In this document: in pieces, positions 46,601 through 58,593 of the stretch
Layout of the letters: each line of letters starts with the position of its first letter
How positions within the stretch are numbered: position 1 is the stretch's first letter
Source: Bolinopsis microptera
Lineage: Eukaryota; Ctenophora; Tentaculata; Lobata; Bolinopsidae
Length of the DNA: 64,000 nt
Direction: 5' to 3'
Assembly (NCBI RefSeq): GCF_026151205.1
Contig: NC_087073.1
Span: 22,222,270 to 22,286,269 of the forward strand
Program-made: the position numbers and the translations under genes
The notes under the pieces: generated by a model
The model's input: only the letters and a program-made list of their open reading frames with translations
The model's database searches: none
Told to the model about the DNA's origin: nothing

Positions 46601-49600
46601 GCGCCGGAGGGGGTTGACTAAGATTTACATATAATGCAATTTTATACAATTTTATTAAATTCACGGCATCACGACTAAATTTTTCGCGAGTTCGATAATA
46701 AATACTGTAACAGTCACACTCTCCAAATAAAAGGCAAAATCTGAAACAGTGAAACATGTCCTAAAGATGGTGATAGAAAAGTACAAACAAATCCCAGTTA
46801 CAAAATCACGTGAACTCAAAATTGGAATTCATTTTTTTAAAACGCTGGATCTTATTTTAATATGGACTGCAGGATGAAACGCCGCTCAAACCCACCCCCG
46901 CTGCTTCACAGTTCTCTTCATGTAGTAGGACAGCCCTTTTTGGCCTGCTTATCCTCGCACGGAAGCCTTGAATTATTTTGGATTGGAACAGTTTTTTGAT
47001 TTATTCATCTGCAAAACGTTTCAGTTTGTTTGAAACATCAAATCTCCAATCCTTTAAGAAGGTCTTTACTAGTGATATCTAGGTTAAAGTAGACTTTTAT
47101 CGGCAGTGACATAAAAAGGGGGAACCTTAGTCAGGAGTAAAATTTAGTCAGGAGGAAAATTTAGTCAGGAGGAAAATTTAGTCAAGAGGAAAATTTAGTC
47201 GCCAGTTCATGGTATATAAACTTTCCATCCTTACCATATGCAAGCCCACATGTTGGTTCTGAGTCGTACACAAAGTCTCCGTACTTATAGGTGTTACAAG
47301 TTATCGTTTTGCTGCCAGTGTTGATCCAACCATCCTGACACAACACAGTTATTGTGGTACCCGTATCCACTGGAAACTTTGTCTCTGTCGTCACTCTAGT
47401 CCAGCCATCGGGTAATCCAGTGCAAACTATAAAATAGGTTCATTATCATAACTGATTATATAACTGAGAGGACCCCGTGCTCAATGTACCTTTTTTTCTT
47501 CATAATTGATAACATGGGTTCAAGGGAATTTCCTTACCTTCAATTAGTTGCCTATATGCATCTGAAGCGCTATCAAGAGTTCCAAATTTGAAGTGTGCGA
47601 AATCCAAAGACCACATTGTTCTGCACTTAACTTTAGATGATTCTGCGATATTTAAGTCGAATATCTCTAGTCCATTGCAGCTAAGTTGAAGTCTGCTGCT
47701 TTTCATTCTGATCGTCCAAATTCTAAATTCCTCCGCACAGGGCATGGTGAAACTGATTAATTTAGGGGTACAGAGGCCAATGATATATTCCGGGGGATTG
47801 TTAAAATTAACTGTTATCCCTGGACCGTGGTCAGAATTTAACTCAACAAATCGCACCCAGAGGGTATCTCCACTTCCAACCACAGAGTTAGTATGAACTT
47901 GTAGCGGAGCAGAATAAATGTCAAAATCGATGTTGGTGTCTCGAGGTCCACAAGCAGTCCAACCTGTAAACATTTATTGTTCAAATTTCAACTCTATAGA
48001 AGTCCTGCCAATATATGACAGGGAGTAAAGTCAAATATAATCTTGGTGAATCAGGACATAAAGGTCAGAGGAACATTATCTCACCTGATATTTGTGAAGC
48101 GAGAAACCATTGTAAAATAGACAGTAATATGAAAATTTTCATCCTGCAACGTGGTAATATTAAGCTAAAGTGACAAGAGTTGCCATCAGTTGAAAAACAG
48201 GGCCACAAATTGAGTCCAGAAAGATCCGTTGACACAAGTAATCATCAATATTTTTACTCTCTTGAAACAAACAGATGAGAATCAGGACATTTACTTTGCC
48301 CTTTGCAATCACGGAACGCGTGACTATAAATAGGTAATACGTCAGACAATGCCGCCAAAAACCGTCGTTTGGTGGTCAGTACAGCTGGTTGCAATTAGGA
48401 ACCGACCGGTGTAGGGGTTTAGACTGCCGTACCGGAAACGGCCGGATATCAATATATTTTCCGGACCGGAATCAGGTGTTAAGAAAAGGAAATTTGAGGC
48501 TGCCAAAAATTGCCAGAAAATTGAAATTAATCCTTATTTGTGGGCTTTTTTCAATTATAACATTAAAAAAGCCATGTGGATTAACACAATAAGACCGTGT
48601 TTAAAGTCCGACTTACTGTGTTTATACTCAGCTCTATCAGAGGTAACTGGTTGTTTTGCTGTATGATCAGAGCTAGAAACGAGTTGGATTCAAATGAAAA
48701 CGCATATTTCAAGAGTTCACCGCGCCATTCGTAACTAAAATATAGATAAGAGGTTCTTCTAGAAATAAAACCAAAAACCCGGCTCTCACATATTCGTGGC
48801 GTCGACATAACCGAGGATAATGTCCTCTGCTTGCGATTGTTTTGTCATTGGTCTGGGTACCTGCTTTGACTCCTTTCTTTGTGTTACAAAAGAAAAACTC
48901 ACATAAACGGGTCTATAGCATTGGCTGACAGATTACAAGCTACTATGAATTAACTGAGACCATGCTGACTAGATGCAGCTCAACAAGGATTATGCTGGAC
49001 CAGGATGGTCCTACTCATAACATCTTTGGGAGAAAGAGAGAGGGAGAGTGCGACTAATGGTTCCGTCTGAGTTACGATGCGACTAGATCATTTACCTCCT
49101 TTCGCTGGATGCCACATAATCTTTAAAAGCACAATAACATTACATTCAGCTGATGATGCTGTTGCTTAGAGGCGGTGGCTACTGTTCTTGGTTCCTAAGG
49201 GATGACGAGAAATAAGAGGTCTGGATTGCCCCAGGGTCATTAATATCCTTATAACTGCATGTACCCGTAATATCCTTTTGCTATAGGAGTGATAGTCTAT
49301 CATCAGTCACTTAGTCGTTAGCAACCGAGAGCTCAGCATGAGGTCTTAGTGACAAGGCTACTTACTTAACAAAGCCCTAAATATCGTGGGTGTAATCAAA
49401 TCGGGTTTTCTCTATACTAGCCATGACAAAAATAACGACATTTTTGACACAATACCGAAAATGGTGAAACAAATTTCAGTAGACAGTAGATGTTGTCCTT
49501 GACAAATTTCTTTCCTGTTAGATTATATCTTGGTTAAGGAATAGTTTGAAAAAGAGCATAAATGTACCAAATTCATGCCAGTGCTTTACTTGCTCTTTCT

Positions 49601-52600
49601 CACCATCAGTCGCGCAAAAGAAATGTCTGTTAGAATGTGTTTCAAAAATTTAATACACCCGAGTCTGAAGGTTCGTGAAACCTTCGGACTCCAGCTTAAG
49701 AAATATAAACTTTCCATCCTTACCATATGCAAGCCCACATGTTGGTTCTGAGTCGTACACAAAGTCTCCGTACTTATAGGTGTTACAAGTTATCGTTTTG
49801 CTGCCAGTGTTGATCCAACCATCCTGACACAACACAGTTATTGTGGTACCCGTATCCACTGGAAACTTTGTCTCTGTCGTCACTCTAGTCCAGCCATCGG
49901 GTAATCCAGTGCAAACTATAAAATTAAGAAGTTAGCTTGTCTACTGTTGGGGAGGTGATACCCGTGTATTTTGACCCGTGACTGCTATAATTACATTAAT
50001 TGGATCTTCTAGTTGAATATGTAGATATATAAATTTCGCTGTGACAATAGCTTTCGTCAGAACCTCTAACTAAAAACGTACAAGTCACAATTATTACCTT
50101 TAGTGAGTTGTCTAAACATGTCCGAAGCTGTATCAGTGTTAGCATCTGTGCTCATAAATTTAATACGCGCAAAATCCCACGCCCACTTTGTTTTGCAGGT
50201 AATTTCTGATGATTCTTTAAAGTTATAGTCGAATAGTTCTACTCCATTACCATTAAGTTGCAACGTTTCGTTTTGCTTGCTGATCGTCCAAATTTTATGC
50301 TTATCAGCACCGGGCATAGTGAATTCAACATTCGAAATGTTACTGCACTGGCCAATTGAGTATGTCGGGGGATCATTAAACTTTATGTATATCCCTGGAC
50401 CGTCGTCAGAATTGAATTTTACAAATCTAACCCACAGCAAATCACCACTTCCGACTACTGAGTCAGTCTGTATCTGTAACGGGCAAGATTGCAGGTCGAA
50501 ATCAATGTTTGTGTTTCGAGTTCCAGCAGCAGTCCAGTCTGAAGGCAATAAATGAAATACAAATAAATTAGAGAAAGGTATTATAAGATCCTGCGTATCG
50601 AAAATAAAAATATCGTTTATTATTATTATTTATAAGCCGGTAATGATGGGTAGGTTTCGTCATGATCATAAACAAATTAACTTGTAGAATGAAGATTGAA
50701 TAGTTTCCACGTGCCAAAATTATCCGGTGACACACTAACAATGAATGGCATGGGGTGACACAGAAAAAAACTTGTAATTTGTCAACACGATTGATGACAT
50801 GAGACTCTGAGAGAAATTGCTTACCTTCGATTTGTTTTCTATAGGAATCTGAGGCTGTGTCAGCAGTTTCAAATTTAAAATGTGCGAAATCCAAAGACCA
50901 TTTTGTTCTGCAGCCATCTCTAGATGCTTCTGCAAAGTTGAAATCGAGTATCTCTACTCCATTGCAGTTAAGTTGAAGTCTATTGTTTTCCATTCTAAAT
51001 GTCCAAATTTGAATTTTCTCAGCATCGGGCATGTTGAAACTGATTGCATCTGATAAACAATAACCCATTTCGTATAACGGAGGATTTTCAAACTTTACGG
51101 CTAACCCTGGACCGTTGTCAGAATTTGACTCAACAAATCTAACCCACAGCACATCTCCACTTCCGACTACAGAGTCAGTCTGAATCTGTAGCGCGGAAGA
51201 TTTTATATCGAAATCAATGTTTGTTCTTCGGGTTCCAGCAGCAATCCAATCTGAGAACAAAAACAGTTTACTATTTTGAATACTTACAGAAGCATTCGGT
51301 GCTCAATATTTGGTACACTATCTTATGAAAGGTATTGGAAGTAATGTTTAGGTTGGCGAGGTATGTAGAACATCGCCCTAATCATGGAACATTCGTCAAA
51401 TATCTTAAATAAAGTTACCAGCTTACCATTTGATCGAACAAGGCTAATGAAAAGAAAAAGCAGCCACATTTCAAGCACTTTTTATCTGTTCTCAATACGA
51501 CTCCGAAAACAAAAGTTTTAAAATGTTAACTATTAATTTTCTCTCAACAGCTACCAAATTACCCACAGTTATTATCGTAGCACGTGAATTTTGGCAGCTA
51601 TAATTGACCAGTGACCTCTTAAACCAAGGTTTAAAACTCGTTTAATAGCTTGTAATTGTTCATTGCTAAGCAACTGCAGCTGTAACACGTGACACGTGCT
51701 CCAGAGTGCAAGTGTTACTCTGTTGTTGTTATAAATAGAGTCATTATAATTACTGAGCACTTATTGCGTAGCAAACTCCTGGAGTGCTCATAACACACGA
51801 CGATTATTGGTCACTCGAAATCGACCCGTTAAGAATGCAATGTATGTGTGATGGTTGTTTCTGCGTATTTGTTACCTGTTACTAATTAATCAACAGGATC
51901 ATAATGTTGATTGTATCGATAAAACATGGATTTAAGGCATAAGGAAGCATTGTTGGGTTCTGAAACCAAGTTTAATCGATTTCTCGTGCAATTTTAGGTT
52001 AGCTAGGGATGGTCATCAAAATAAGTTTATAACAATGTCGATACTTTGGTAAATTTCTAGCTTTCTGCCAGAAAATAAATTTTCGGTTTCTATAGGGCCA
52101 TAGGGGGTAATTAGGTATAAACTACAGTACAGCTGTACTTATGTAATAATTGAAATTATTTGAGAAAGTTGAATAATCTCTGCGGTCGACCGATCGAATC
52201 GTGCCTGTCAAAACAGTTATTTGTCGTTTCATGATAAAACGTGGTTTCGACACAGCAAAAAAACAGTTTTTAAAGGGTGCATCTCAAAGATATGAGCCTA
52301 GCCAAACATACCCTGATACCCTTAAGTCTACGTTTCTTAGACACATATTTTCGATACATTACGTCTAGATCACACAACCTCCCATTAACAAATAACTCTT
52401 GTCCTCAGGAGACAGATACGATAGTCCAGTTGTTCAGAGATCCACTGCCTGCTTCAGGAGAACATGTCGTCAACCTCAAGAATCAAGATCACGAGAAGTT
52501 GGTCGAAGCTGCAATCGGCGTCTACGAGAACATTCAGGAGGTTAGTTTCTGGCATTCAAATCTTACCTATCCATATATTAATCTAGTAGTAATGCGACCT

Positions 52601-53408
52601 ATGGTAAGATCATTGTGTTAAATGTTATTTCTGTCAATAACATATTATACAAACCTCGTGTTCTATGTTATTTCCTATACTTTTATTCTCCCAGGCTAAA
52701 AGTAAGAACAACATTCTACTCTACGAGCCTCATATGTGGACGCCTGGAGAGTTTGGAACCACTGGCAGCTTCCACGATGAGGAGTACGAAGTGTACACCC
52801 GTTACAACAACAACAACCAACAGCAACAACAACAACCCCAACAGTTCTACAACAACCAAGGCTACAGTGAGGATCAGACTTTCTATAACGACGACTACGC
52901 AGATGACCAGAGTTACTACAACGAGCAGGGAGCAGGGTACGGCAATCAGGGTGGGTACGAAGAGGAATACTCGGAGAGCTATCCAGATCAGGGCGGGTAC
53001 CAAGATCAGGGGTATGAACAGCAGGCCCCACCAGTGCAGCAAGCACCCGCTCCTAGAGGGGGTCCGCGGGGCCGCGCTAGAGGTCCCTTGTTAGGATCCT
53101 CGCCGAGTAACAGAGGAGCGCCACGAGGCGGTGTTGGTAGTGGCACTCCCACCCAAAGAGGTGGTGCTCAGAGGGGTAGTAGTTTCAGTGGACGGGGCGC
53201 TTCTCAAGGACAGCAAGCACCGAGGGGAGGATTTGGAGGATCCCGAGGTGCTCCAAGAGGTGCTCCCAGAGGCGGCACCCAGCAAGGTGGCTTTGGTGGG
53301 TCTCGTGGTGGTGCAAGAGGAGGATTTGGTGCCCCTCGAGGTCGAGGTGGAGCACCAAGGGGGGCCAGTCGTGGAGGAGATAGAGGCCGTGGTAGAGGAG
53401 GAAACTGA
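43605..53408 (+). CDS. Two-KH-domain, RGG-rich RNA-binding protein (hnRNP K-like)
   Basis: Eight exons in phase (43605-43792, 44127-44469, 44585-44656, 45497-45534, 46082-46154, 46376-46486, 52409-52540, 52695-53408) give 556 residues. The start is Gln/Tyr-rich (QQGYDDQQGQYGQESYDQQD), prion-like. A first RGG block is followed by KH1 (about 162-238, YRILVPVRSVKSIIGPGGQNIK, GxxG = GPGG) and KH2 (about 241-320, CSIVIGPKGANTKKIRE, GxxG = GPKG). After a bridging segment (NILLYEPHMWTPGEFG) comes a Gln/Asn/Tyr-rich stretch and a long terminal RGG domain. The KH pairing resembles hnRNP K KH1-KH2, but no KH3 is present. It likely binds pyrimidine-rich RNA and could phase-separate. Intron 6 is 5.9 kb and contains two antisense genes. 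Confidence 0.87.
46290..46314. repeat. 25-base C run
   Basis: A homopolymer flanked on both sides by TTAAAAAATGGTGG, a direct repeat, in the intron before the KH2 exon. Confidence 0.9.
47182..48142 (-). CDS. Secreted protein, single WT-AAG domain plus Sushi-like domain (nested gene A)
   Basis: Three exons (48142-48085, 47963-47538, 47426-47182) joined in phase 1 give 242 residues. A signal peptide (MKIFILLSILQWFLASQIS) is followed by a roughly 142-residue domain starting GWTACGPRDTNIDFD and including GSGDTLWVRF, GPGITVNFNNPPEY, RIWTIRMKSSRLQLSCNG and ASDAYR. That domain recalls uncharacterised extracellular domains of invertebrate proteins with a conserved D-x-A-S-D-x-Y-R end; I cannot name it with confidence. 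A four-cysteine Sushi/CCP-like module follows (VCTGLPDGW, LCQDGW, TITCNTY, PTCGL). The gene lies antisense inside an intron of the KH-domain gene. Secretion and a recognition or adhesion role are inferred. Confidence 0.75.
47214..47433 (-). repeat. Near-identical Sushi exon, copy in gene A
   Basis: Over about 220 bp, including part of the intron boundary, no difference was seen from 49705-49924 in gene B. The upstream domain exons of the two genes differ widely. Confidence 0.88.
48143..49649. other. Spacer between the two nested genes
   Basis: Should hold the promoter of gene A and the 3' end of gene B. No further exons of the duplicated domain were found here. Confidence 0.45.
49650..51469 (-). 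CDS. Secreted protein, two WT-AAG domains plus Sushi-like domain (nested gene B)
   Basis: Four exons (51469-51427, 51250-50825, 50538-50098, 49915-49650), all phase 1, give 391 residues. A signal peptide (MWLLFLFISLVRS) is followed by two copies of the gene A domain: DWIAAGTRRTNIDFD...TASDSYR and DWTAAGTRNTNIDFD...TASDMFR. The Sushi-like module then matches gene A almost residue for residue. The first domain exon is 426 bp, exactly as in gene A; the second is 441 bp. The C-terminal residues after the module differ (FIFLKLESEGFTNLQTRVY). Symmetric phase-1 exons explain easy domain duplication. Like gene A it is antisense within the KH-gene intron. Confidence 0.75.
49705..49924 (-). repeat. Near-identical Sushi exon, copy in gene B
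   Basis: Partner of 47214-47433. Homology stops abruptly on both sides: within the intron after AACTATAAAAT, and within the last coding codons. Confidence 0.88.
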
Positions 53409-54300
53409 TTTGTCTGAGACAACAGAGACTAGAAGATGATGATGATGCTGCCATCCTTTTATCGACGTTTTTAGGAAACGAAATTTCAATTTTATTTATC
53501 ATCTTAAAGTGTACGTAAATTGTGTCGTGTCACCGCCGAAGCAACATTCTTAAAGATGCTCAGAACGAAGCACTGCCAAGAAATGGTGTATATTTTGATA
53601 TATGTATTAATTTAAACTTATTTTTCTTGAAACTTGATATTTTTATCTTGTACGAAAGCTGGTTTGTTTCTTGTTTTTACAATATCGCTAAACCTGAACA
53701 GTGAACTGGAACCTACCGCTCCTGATAATGATATTCATCATATCCCTGTTGTCTGATTCCCTTTCCTTCAAGCAACAAGTGCAAAGTGTGGATAAGTCTT
53801 CGAGGATTTTCTGAAAAATATTCGACCTGACCTTTGTATTTTACCTTCAAAACAAAACTAATACATAATAACTGTTGAAAAACCAGTATAGTTTTGCGCG
53901 TGCTCGAGAGATCTGACAGGTCCCTTGTACGACATGTTCACTGTCAGAGTGCGCGCAAGGCTATATTGGTTTAGCAACGACGAAGTGGGAGAATGACGCT
54001 GTCCATTATGATCAAGAGGGTCAATAAAAAGCTTTTAAATTTAGTAATCTACTAGATTAGAACTGGACCGCTTTGTGCAGGTCAGGTGCCTACATGTTTA
54101 ATACCTAATCCCTATATTATAATACAATACTATACACGGAGCTGGTTTCGAGCTTAACTTCAGTGAGAAAAGCGAGCAATTAAATAGACTAGCAAGCTAA
54201 TTAATAGATTAATCCGCTCAGCTCGAAATATTTAGCTCAGTTACCTTGTACTTGGCACCCTATTGCCTATGCGTGGCGCTCTTTCGATCCACTTGCACTC
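53409..54300. other. 3' flank of the KH gene
   Basis: No gene recognised. An AATAAA-type hexamer (CAATAAAAAG) lies near 54023. Nothing else supported. Confidence 0.4.
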
Positions 54301-54328
54301 ATCTTGACCATTGTTAATGGTCTGGCCT

Positions 54329-55145
54329 TACTGGGCGGCGCTCAGCCTGTCATTCCGCCGAATCTTCTCACAGCTAGATCGGCGAGATGCGCTACTGTGC
54401 CGCGCCGAGCTGCGATGAATTGACCTCGTCAATTAATGATTAACATCCGTCAAGCACTTCTGGCATATCCGTGAGGGAATCGAGCAATAGTGAATACAGA
54501 AAAGACTAACATTAACAAACTATGACTATGAGCTAAGTAACTATGAACTGGCGATGGTGTAATTATGAATTTAGTCCCAGCCTATACTATCCGCGGAGTT
54601 TCGTAGCACTTACTTCCCTCACTTGGACCCGCCGCGCACTTGACGGATGTTACTTATCGTCTAAATTTCTTCGAAGTAGCGCGCGCCGCTTTCTTCTCGA
54701 AATGTTGGCCCGATGGCAAGTGCAAAGTGCTACGAAGTAGTGCGCGCCGGGCCAGACCATTAACAATTAACAATGGTCAAGCCGCGCACAAGTGCGCGGC
54801 TATATCGTGACTTTCGAGCTATTTTACTAATTTGCTCGCCCAAAAATTTTACGTGGCTTTGGGCTTTGGTTTTTATTTGACGGATGTTACTCGTCTAAAT
54901 TTCTTCGAAGTAGCGCGCGCCGCTATCTTCTCGAAATGTCCCGATGGCACGAGCTACGAAGTCAGAAGTAGCGTGCGCCGGGCCAGATCATTAACAATGG
55001 TCAAGTTTTTATGTGTTATGGTTTTGCAGCCGTACAAAATTTAAACGATTTTACATGAACCTTACTGGGCCGCGCTCAGCCTGTCATTCCGCCTAATCTC
55101 TATTATGTTAATGAACATAATAGCCTGGGGTCCTCAGGTAACATG
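54329..55145. repeat. GC-rich dispersed repeat cluster
   Basis: A unit of about 130 bp starting TTGACGGATGTTACT and ending CATTAACAATGGTCAAG is present at about 54638-54780 and about 54878-55004. TACTGGGC(G/C)GCGCTCAGCCTGTCATT occurs at about 54328 and 55066. The second occurrence continues as the reverse complement of 4070-4143. The family is therefore interspersed and present in both orientations. Confidence 0.8.
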
Positions 55146-55789
55146 AACCCTGACAAGATTCATCAAAAACCTACCTTTTGTCTGCTTTCAAATTCAAAAG
55201 TGATAGTTAACTTAACACTTAACAAGACTGACTGACAAAGCATATTGAACTAGTAACACAAGCCCTTTAAAGCTTGTATTGCTGGGGCTCCACTTATCGA
55301 AGCTTCTTCGCATCCTTTTCCGAATAAAAAACGAAACCAAATATGAAATAACAGATCTGAATGTCGATTAATTACTTAACGGTATTTATGATTTACTTGT
55401 ATGTTTATAACCTACCAGGACGCGCGCCGAATAATTGGAACAAATATTTTACAAGTATCACCCGTTAAGTATTTACTTACTGACTTCGTAGCGCGATGCA
55501 CTACTGGGCCGCGCGCATCCATTTCCAATAATGATTCTCGCAACCACCGTATGCAGATCGGCGAGATGCGAAGGATTGACATCGTGAATCAATTACTTAC
55601 TCTGCTATCGTGTATCGTTGATTAACTTCAAGTATCAAGTACAGTATTTAATACAGCAGAGTCGATGACTGCTGATAATATTGAATATATGAAGCCAAAG
55701 TGCAAAGCGAGCGCAGAAACAAGAAATAGCGCGAAATTAAAATCTCCGCATACGGCGTATAATATGGTATAAAAGCTTTGTCATACTGC

Positions 55790-56284
55790 ATAAGTTGTAT
55801 TATGACCCGCCGTGCACGAGTGCACGGCTCCCCCAGTATCGTAAGAACGACCGTGGGGTCACGACGTGATACAAGTGATCAGCTCATCGATACGAAACTT
55901 TTAGTACTAATATTTTAAGATTTAAAAGACAACTATTTTCTAAATTTTTTAATCTGAACACAAGTGACAAGGCCCCTTGTATTTGAAATGTTGAACAAAT
56001 TTTTGAAAAATTTGGTGTTTCAAATAATATAATTTTGGTGCCAAAAGTTGCATCTGACTAAGCTCATTACGAATACGATCCTGTAAGAATTATTTCAAAA
56101 TATTCAATATTTTAGGAGTTATACTTATAGTGTACAGGCATTTTAAGCAATAAATTTGTATCACGTGGTGACCCCCACTGTCGCTTCACTATAGATAGTA
56201 TACACTATAGATAGTATACACTATAGATAGTATACAGGGGGAGCCGCGCACGAAGTGCGCGGCGGGTCATACAACGTATGACAA
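55790..56284. repeat. Two facing copies of the GAGCCGCGCAC palindromic repeat
   Basis: About 55795-55873 (minus orientation) and about 56157-56284 (plus orientation) carry the same modules as 4252-4342: GTATCACGT-GTGACCCC, GGGGGAGCCG, a hairpin of GCCGYGCAC / GTGCRCGGC, and CGGGTCATA with TATGACA. The plus copy has three 16-bp ACTATAGATAGTATAC units inserted in its interior (about 56190-56237). Confidence 0.78.
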
Positions 56285-57940
56285 CAATAAATTACCCATT
56301 TTACGTCCTTTGTACACTCTTTCAATGCACAGGAGGCCCACTACACATATAATAGTAATACAGCTCGACGTTATCGCGCTACACGGTGAATTTTCATTAT
56401 TCACAGTTAGAGGCAACTTAAAACTTTTGGTACCAAATTTATCAAAATCAGAGACAAACAATTCTGTGCCAACTCATGGCGCTTATTACATAGACTATAA
56501 TGAAGATCTGCAGTGCACGGTGACCGCATCCTTTCCAATATAATGGTTGAATAGTTGCTCCATTACCGCAAGATGCGCGACCCTTTTCGCGTGCTTGAAA
56601 AGGGCATACAACGTGTGCTAATTGCTCCACGATGATTCTATTTAGTAGATTTCTCTAGCAGTCACCATCTCCCGAGCTACTAATTATGTTGAAGTTCGCA
56701 GTCGTTTGCTGATAGTGATAAATTCGATCTCGAACCTTCAGCGTCAACAAATCTGCATTAAACAGTTTAAACTTTAGGAATTATTTGTACGAAGTAAGAA
56801 AGCATTTAACATGGTTTAATGATAAAATTTGTACTTGATGATTGCTTAACGACCAGCAAGATTCTTCCATTTTAACTCCGACCGGCCGGTTCAACGACGC
56901 GTGATGGAACCGTTTACAACAGACGCGTTGGTTCCCATAAGTGGCAAAATCATATGCAAGGATGATAAGACCAAGTGTCTTATTCTTATGATTAAAATCG
57001 TAAGAAGAAGACCCGCATCATGCATTGCATCAGCGTCCAAAAGTTATCGTCCCGTGGTACACAAAATGTGTAGGAGTTTATGACAAATTGGAGTGATTAA
57101 TCCGCCTCTGTTAGCATAGTGCCTTCAGCGTTGTTTTGAAAAGGGCCGGTCGGAGTTGACAAATTTTAGATTTCCTGTCACAAATTTTAGATTTCCTGTC
57201 ACAAATATCTAGACAACAAATCACAGGATGTCAGAAGAAAGAAACGATTTGCATACATTAACCGATGGGTACAGCAAGCGCCGCTTCAAATTAATATTGC
57301 CCTCTGTCAAGTAAAACCTTGATCTTGAAAAGCCAAACCAAGTTGAGAAATAGATGTCATATCATAGAATTAGAAGCTTTCAATAATGTATAACTTCGAG
57401 TTGACTTGAACTTAAAAATTATTTAAGATCACAGTTAACCATATTTATAACGTGACACACCTGTGTTTCAATCATTAGGGCTAAAATATCAGATATGTCG
57501 ATTCATAGATCTTGCTGGAGTGACGATGAGCGTTATTGCCATCCATCAGTATTTTGCAGCTTAAAAACTTAAGTATAGTGGATTCTGTAAAGAGCATGAT
57601 CAGTAATTTAAAATTAAATTTTTAGGTACTACAAAACTATGATTATAAATACTAAGCTTTTAAACAACGATTTTGAATGCCTTAAGGAACGAAATCATAA
57701 AGTTAAGCTATTGCTAGCTTGTTCTTGTGACAATTTGAACTAGAAAATACCATCCACGGTCATCTAAAGTTTAAGCCGGTTATTTTAAAATAGTATCAAA
57801 ATCCATAAAATAAATTACACAGCAGTAGCGAATGATGTAGGTTACCATGGCTTTTTTGAACCATCCGGTAACTTAAATATCCATAAGGGGCTCAATTATA
57901 TATATGGAAAAATATATCGATCAATGATATGGCACACGTG
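56285..57940. other. Intergenic, no gene recognised
   Basis: AT-rich with short uninformative frames. A small direct repeat, CAAATTTTAGATTTCCTGTC, occurs twice near 57160-57200. Confidence 0.45.
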
Positions 57941-57942
57941 CT

Positions 57943-57970
57943 GTGACGTCATCACACGTTCTGTGACGTC
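57943..57970. promoter_or_regulatory. Pair of CRE sites, 20 bp apart
   Basis: TGACGTCA at 57943 and 57963 in a tandem of CACACGTGCTGTGACGTCAT; the surrounding CACGTG is also an E-box. Confidence 0.5.
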
Positions 57971-58416
57971 ATCACACGTGCTGGCGGACAATCTTAAAAA
58001 TTTAAAAATTGCAGTCCCTTTTGTGAAGATATATCCTGTCGTAAAGGATTCAATTGTAAATCATACAACAATATATAATACTAATGTATATCATACTATG
58101 TATTTTACTTCAAGAGTCCGTATCAGTTGACACGAGAAATAATTCCAGCTCGAGTAACATGAGTCCTATCCCAAAACAAGATATCATCCGTTACCATAAC
58201 AACATGATATTATCTGCTGATAAACACCGGCCCCAAAGTGATCACAAACTTCAACATCGAACATAATATAACCGGAGGGAGAGAGAGGGGCGCAGAAGAC
58301 AGGTCAGCCGCGCAACAAATATAGATAAACTTCATCCCACCACATATGAACAGTACGTGTGTCGGACATAGACCCAGCTGAGAGCTGCAACTTAAATACT
58401 CCGACTCACCCCACGT

Positions 58417-58464
58417 GACGTCATCAATTTCACATGACGTCATCAAACTCACGCGTGACCTCAT
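58417..58464. promoter_or_regulatory. CRE-like cluster upstream of a possible first exon
   Basis: CACGTGACGTCATCA (58414), ATGACGTCATCA (58435) and GTGACCTCATCA (58456) are spaced about 19-21 bp apart. They lie about 130-180 bp before an ATG with good coding appearance at 58594, so they may form a CREB/ATF- or bHLH-ZIP-responsive promoter. Confidence 0.5.
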
Positions 58465-58593
58465 CACCCTGACACAATATCACAGGAAGATGATTTCTCC
58501 TTACACGGACATGACGTGACAAGTGTTGGATAGAGAGGTAGGAATAGAGAGGGTAGTAATCTGAGCAAGGTGTAGATATAAGTGTAGTGAAGG

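Noticed and set aside
52696-53502. Gly/Pro- or Ser/Thr-rich minus-strand frames over the RGG exon
   Set aside because: Low-complexity GC-rich coding sequence gives open frames on every strand; the plus-strand RGG frame joins correctly to the KH exons.
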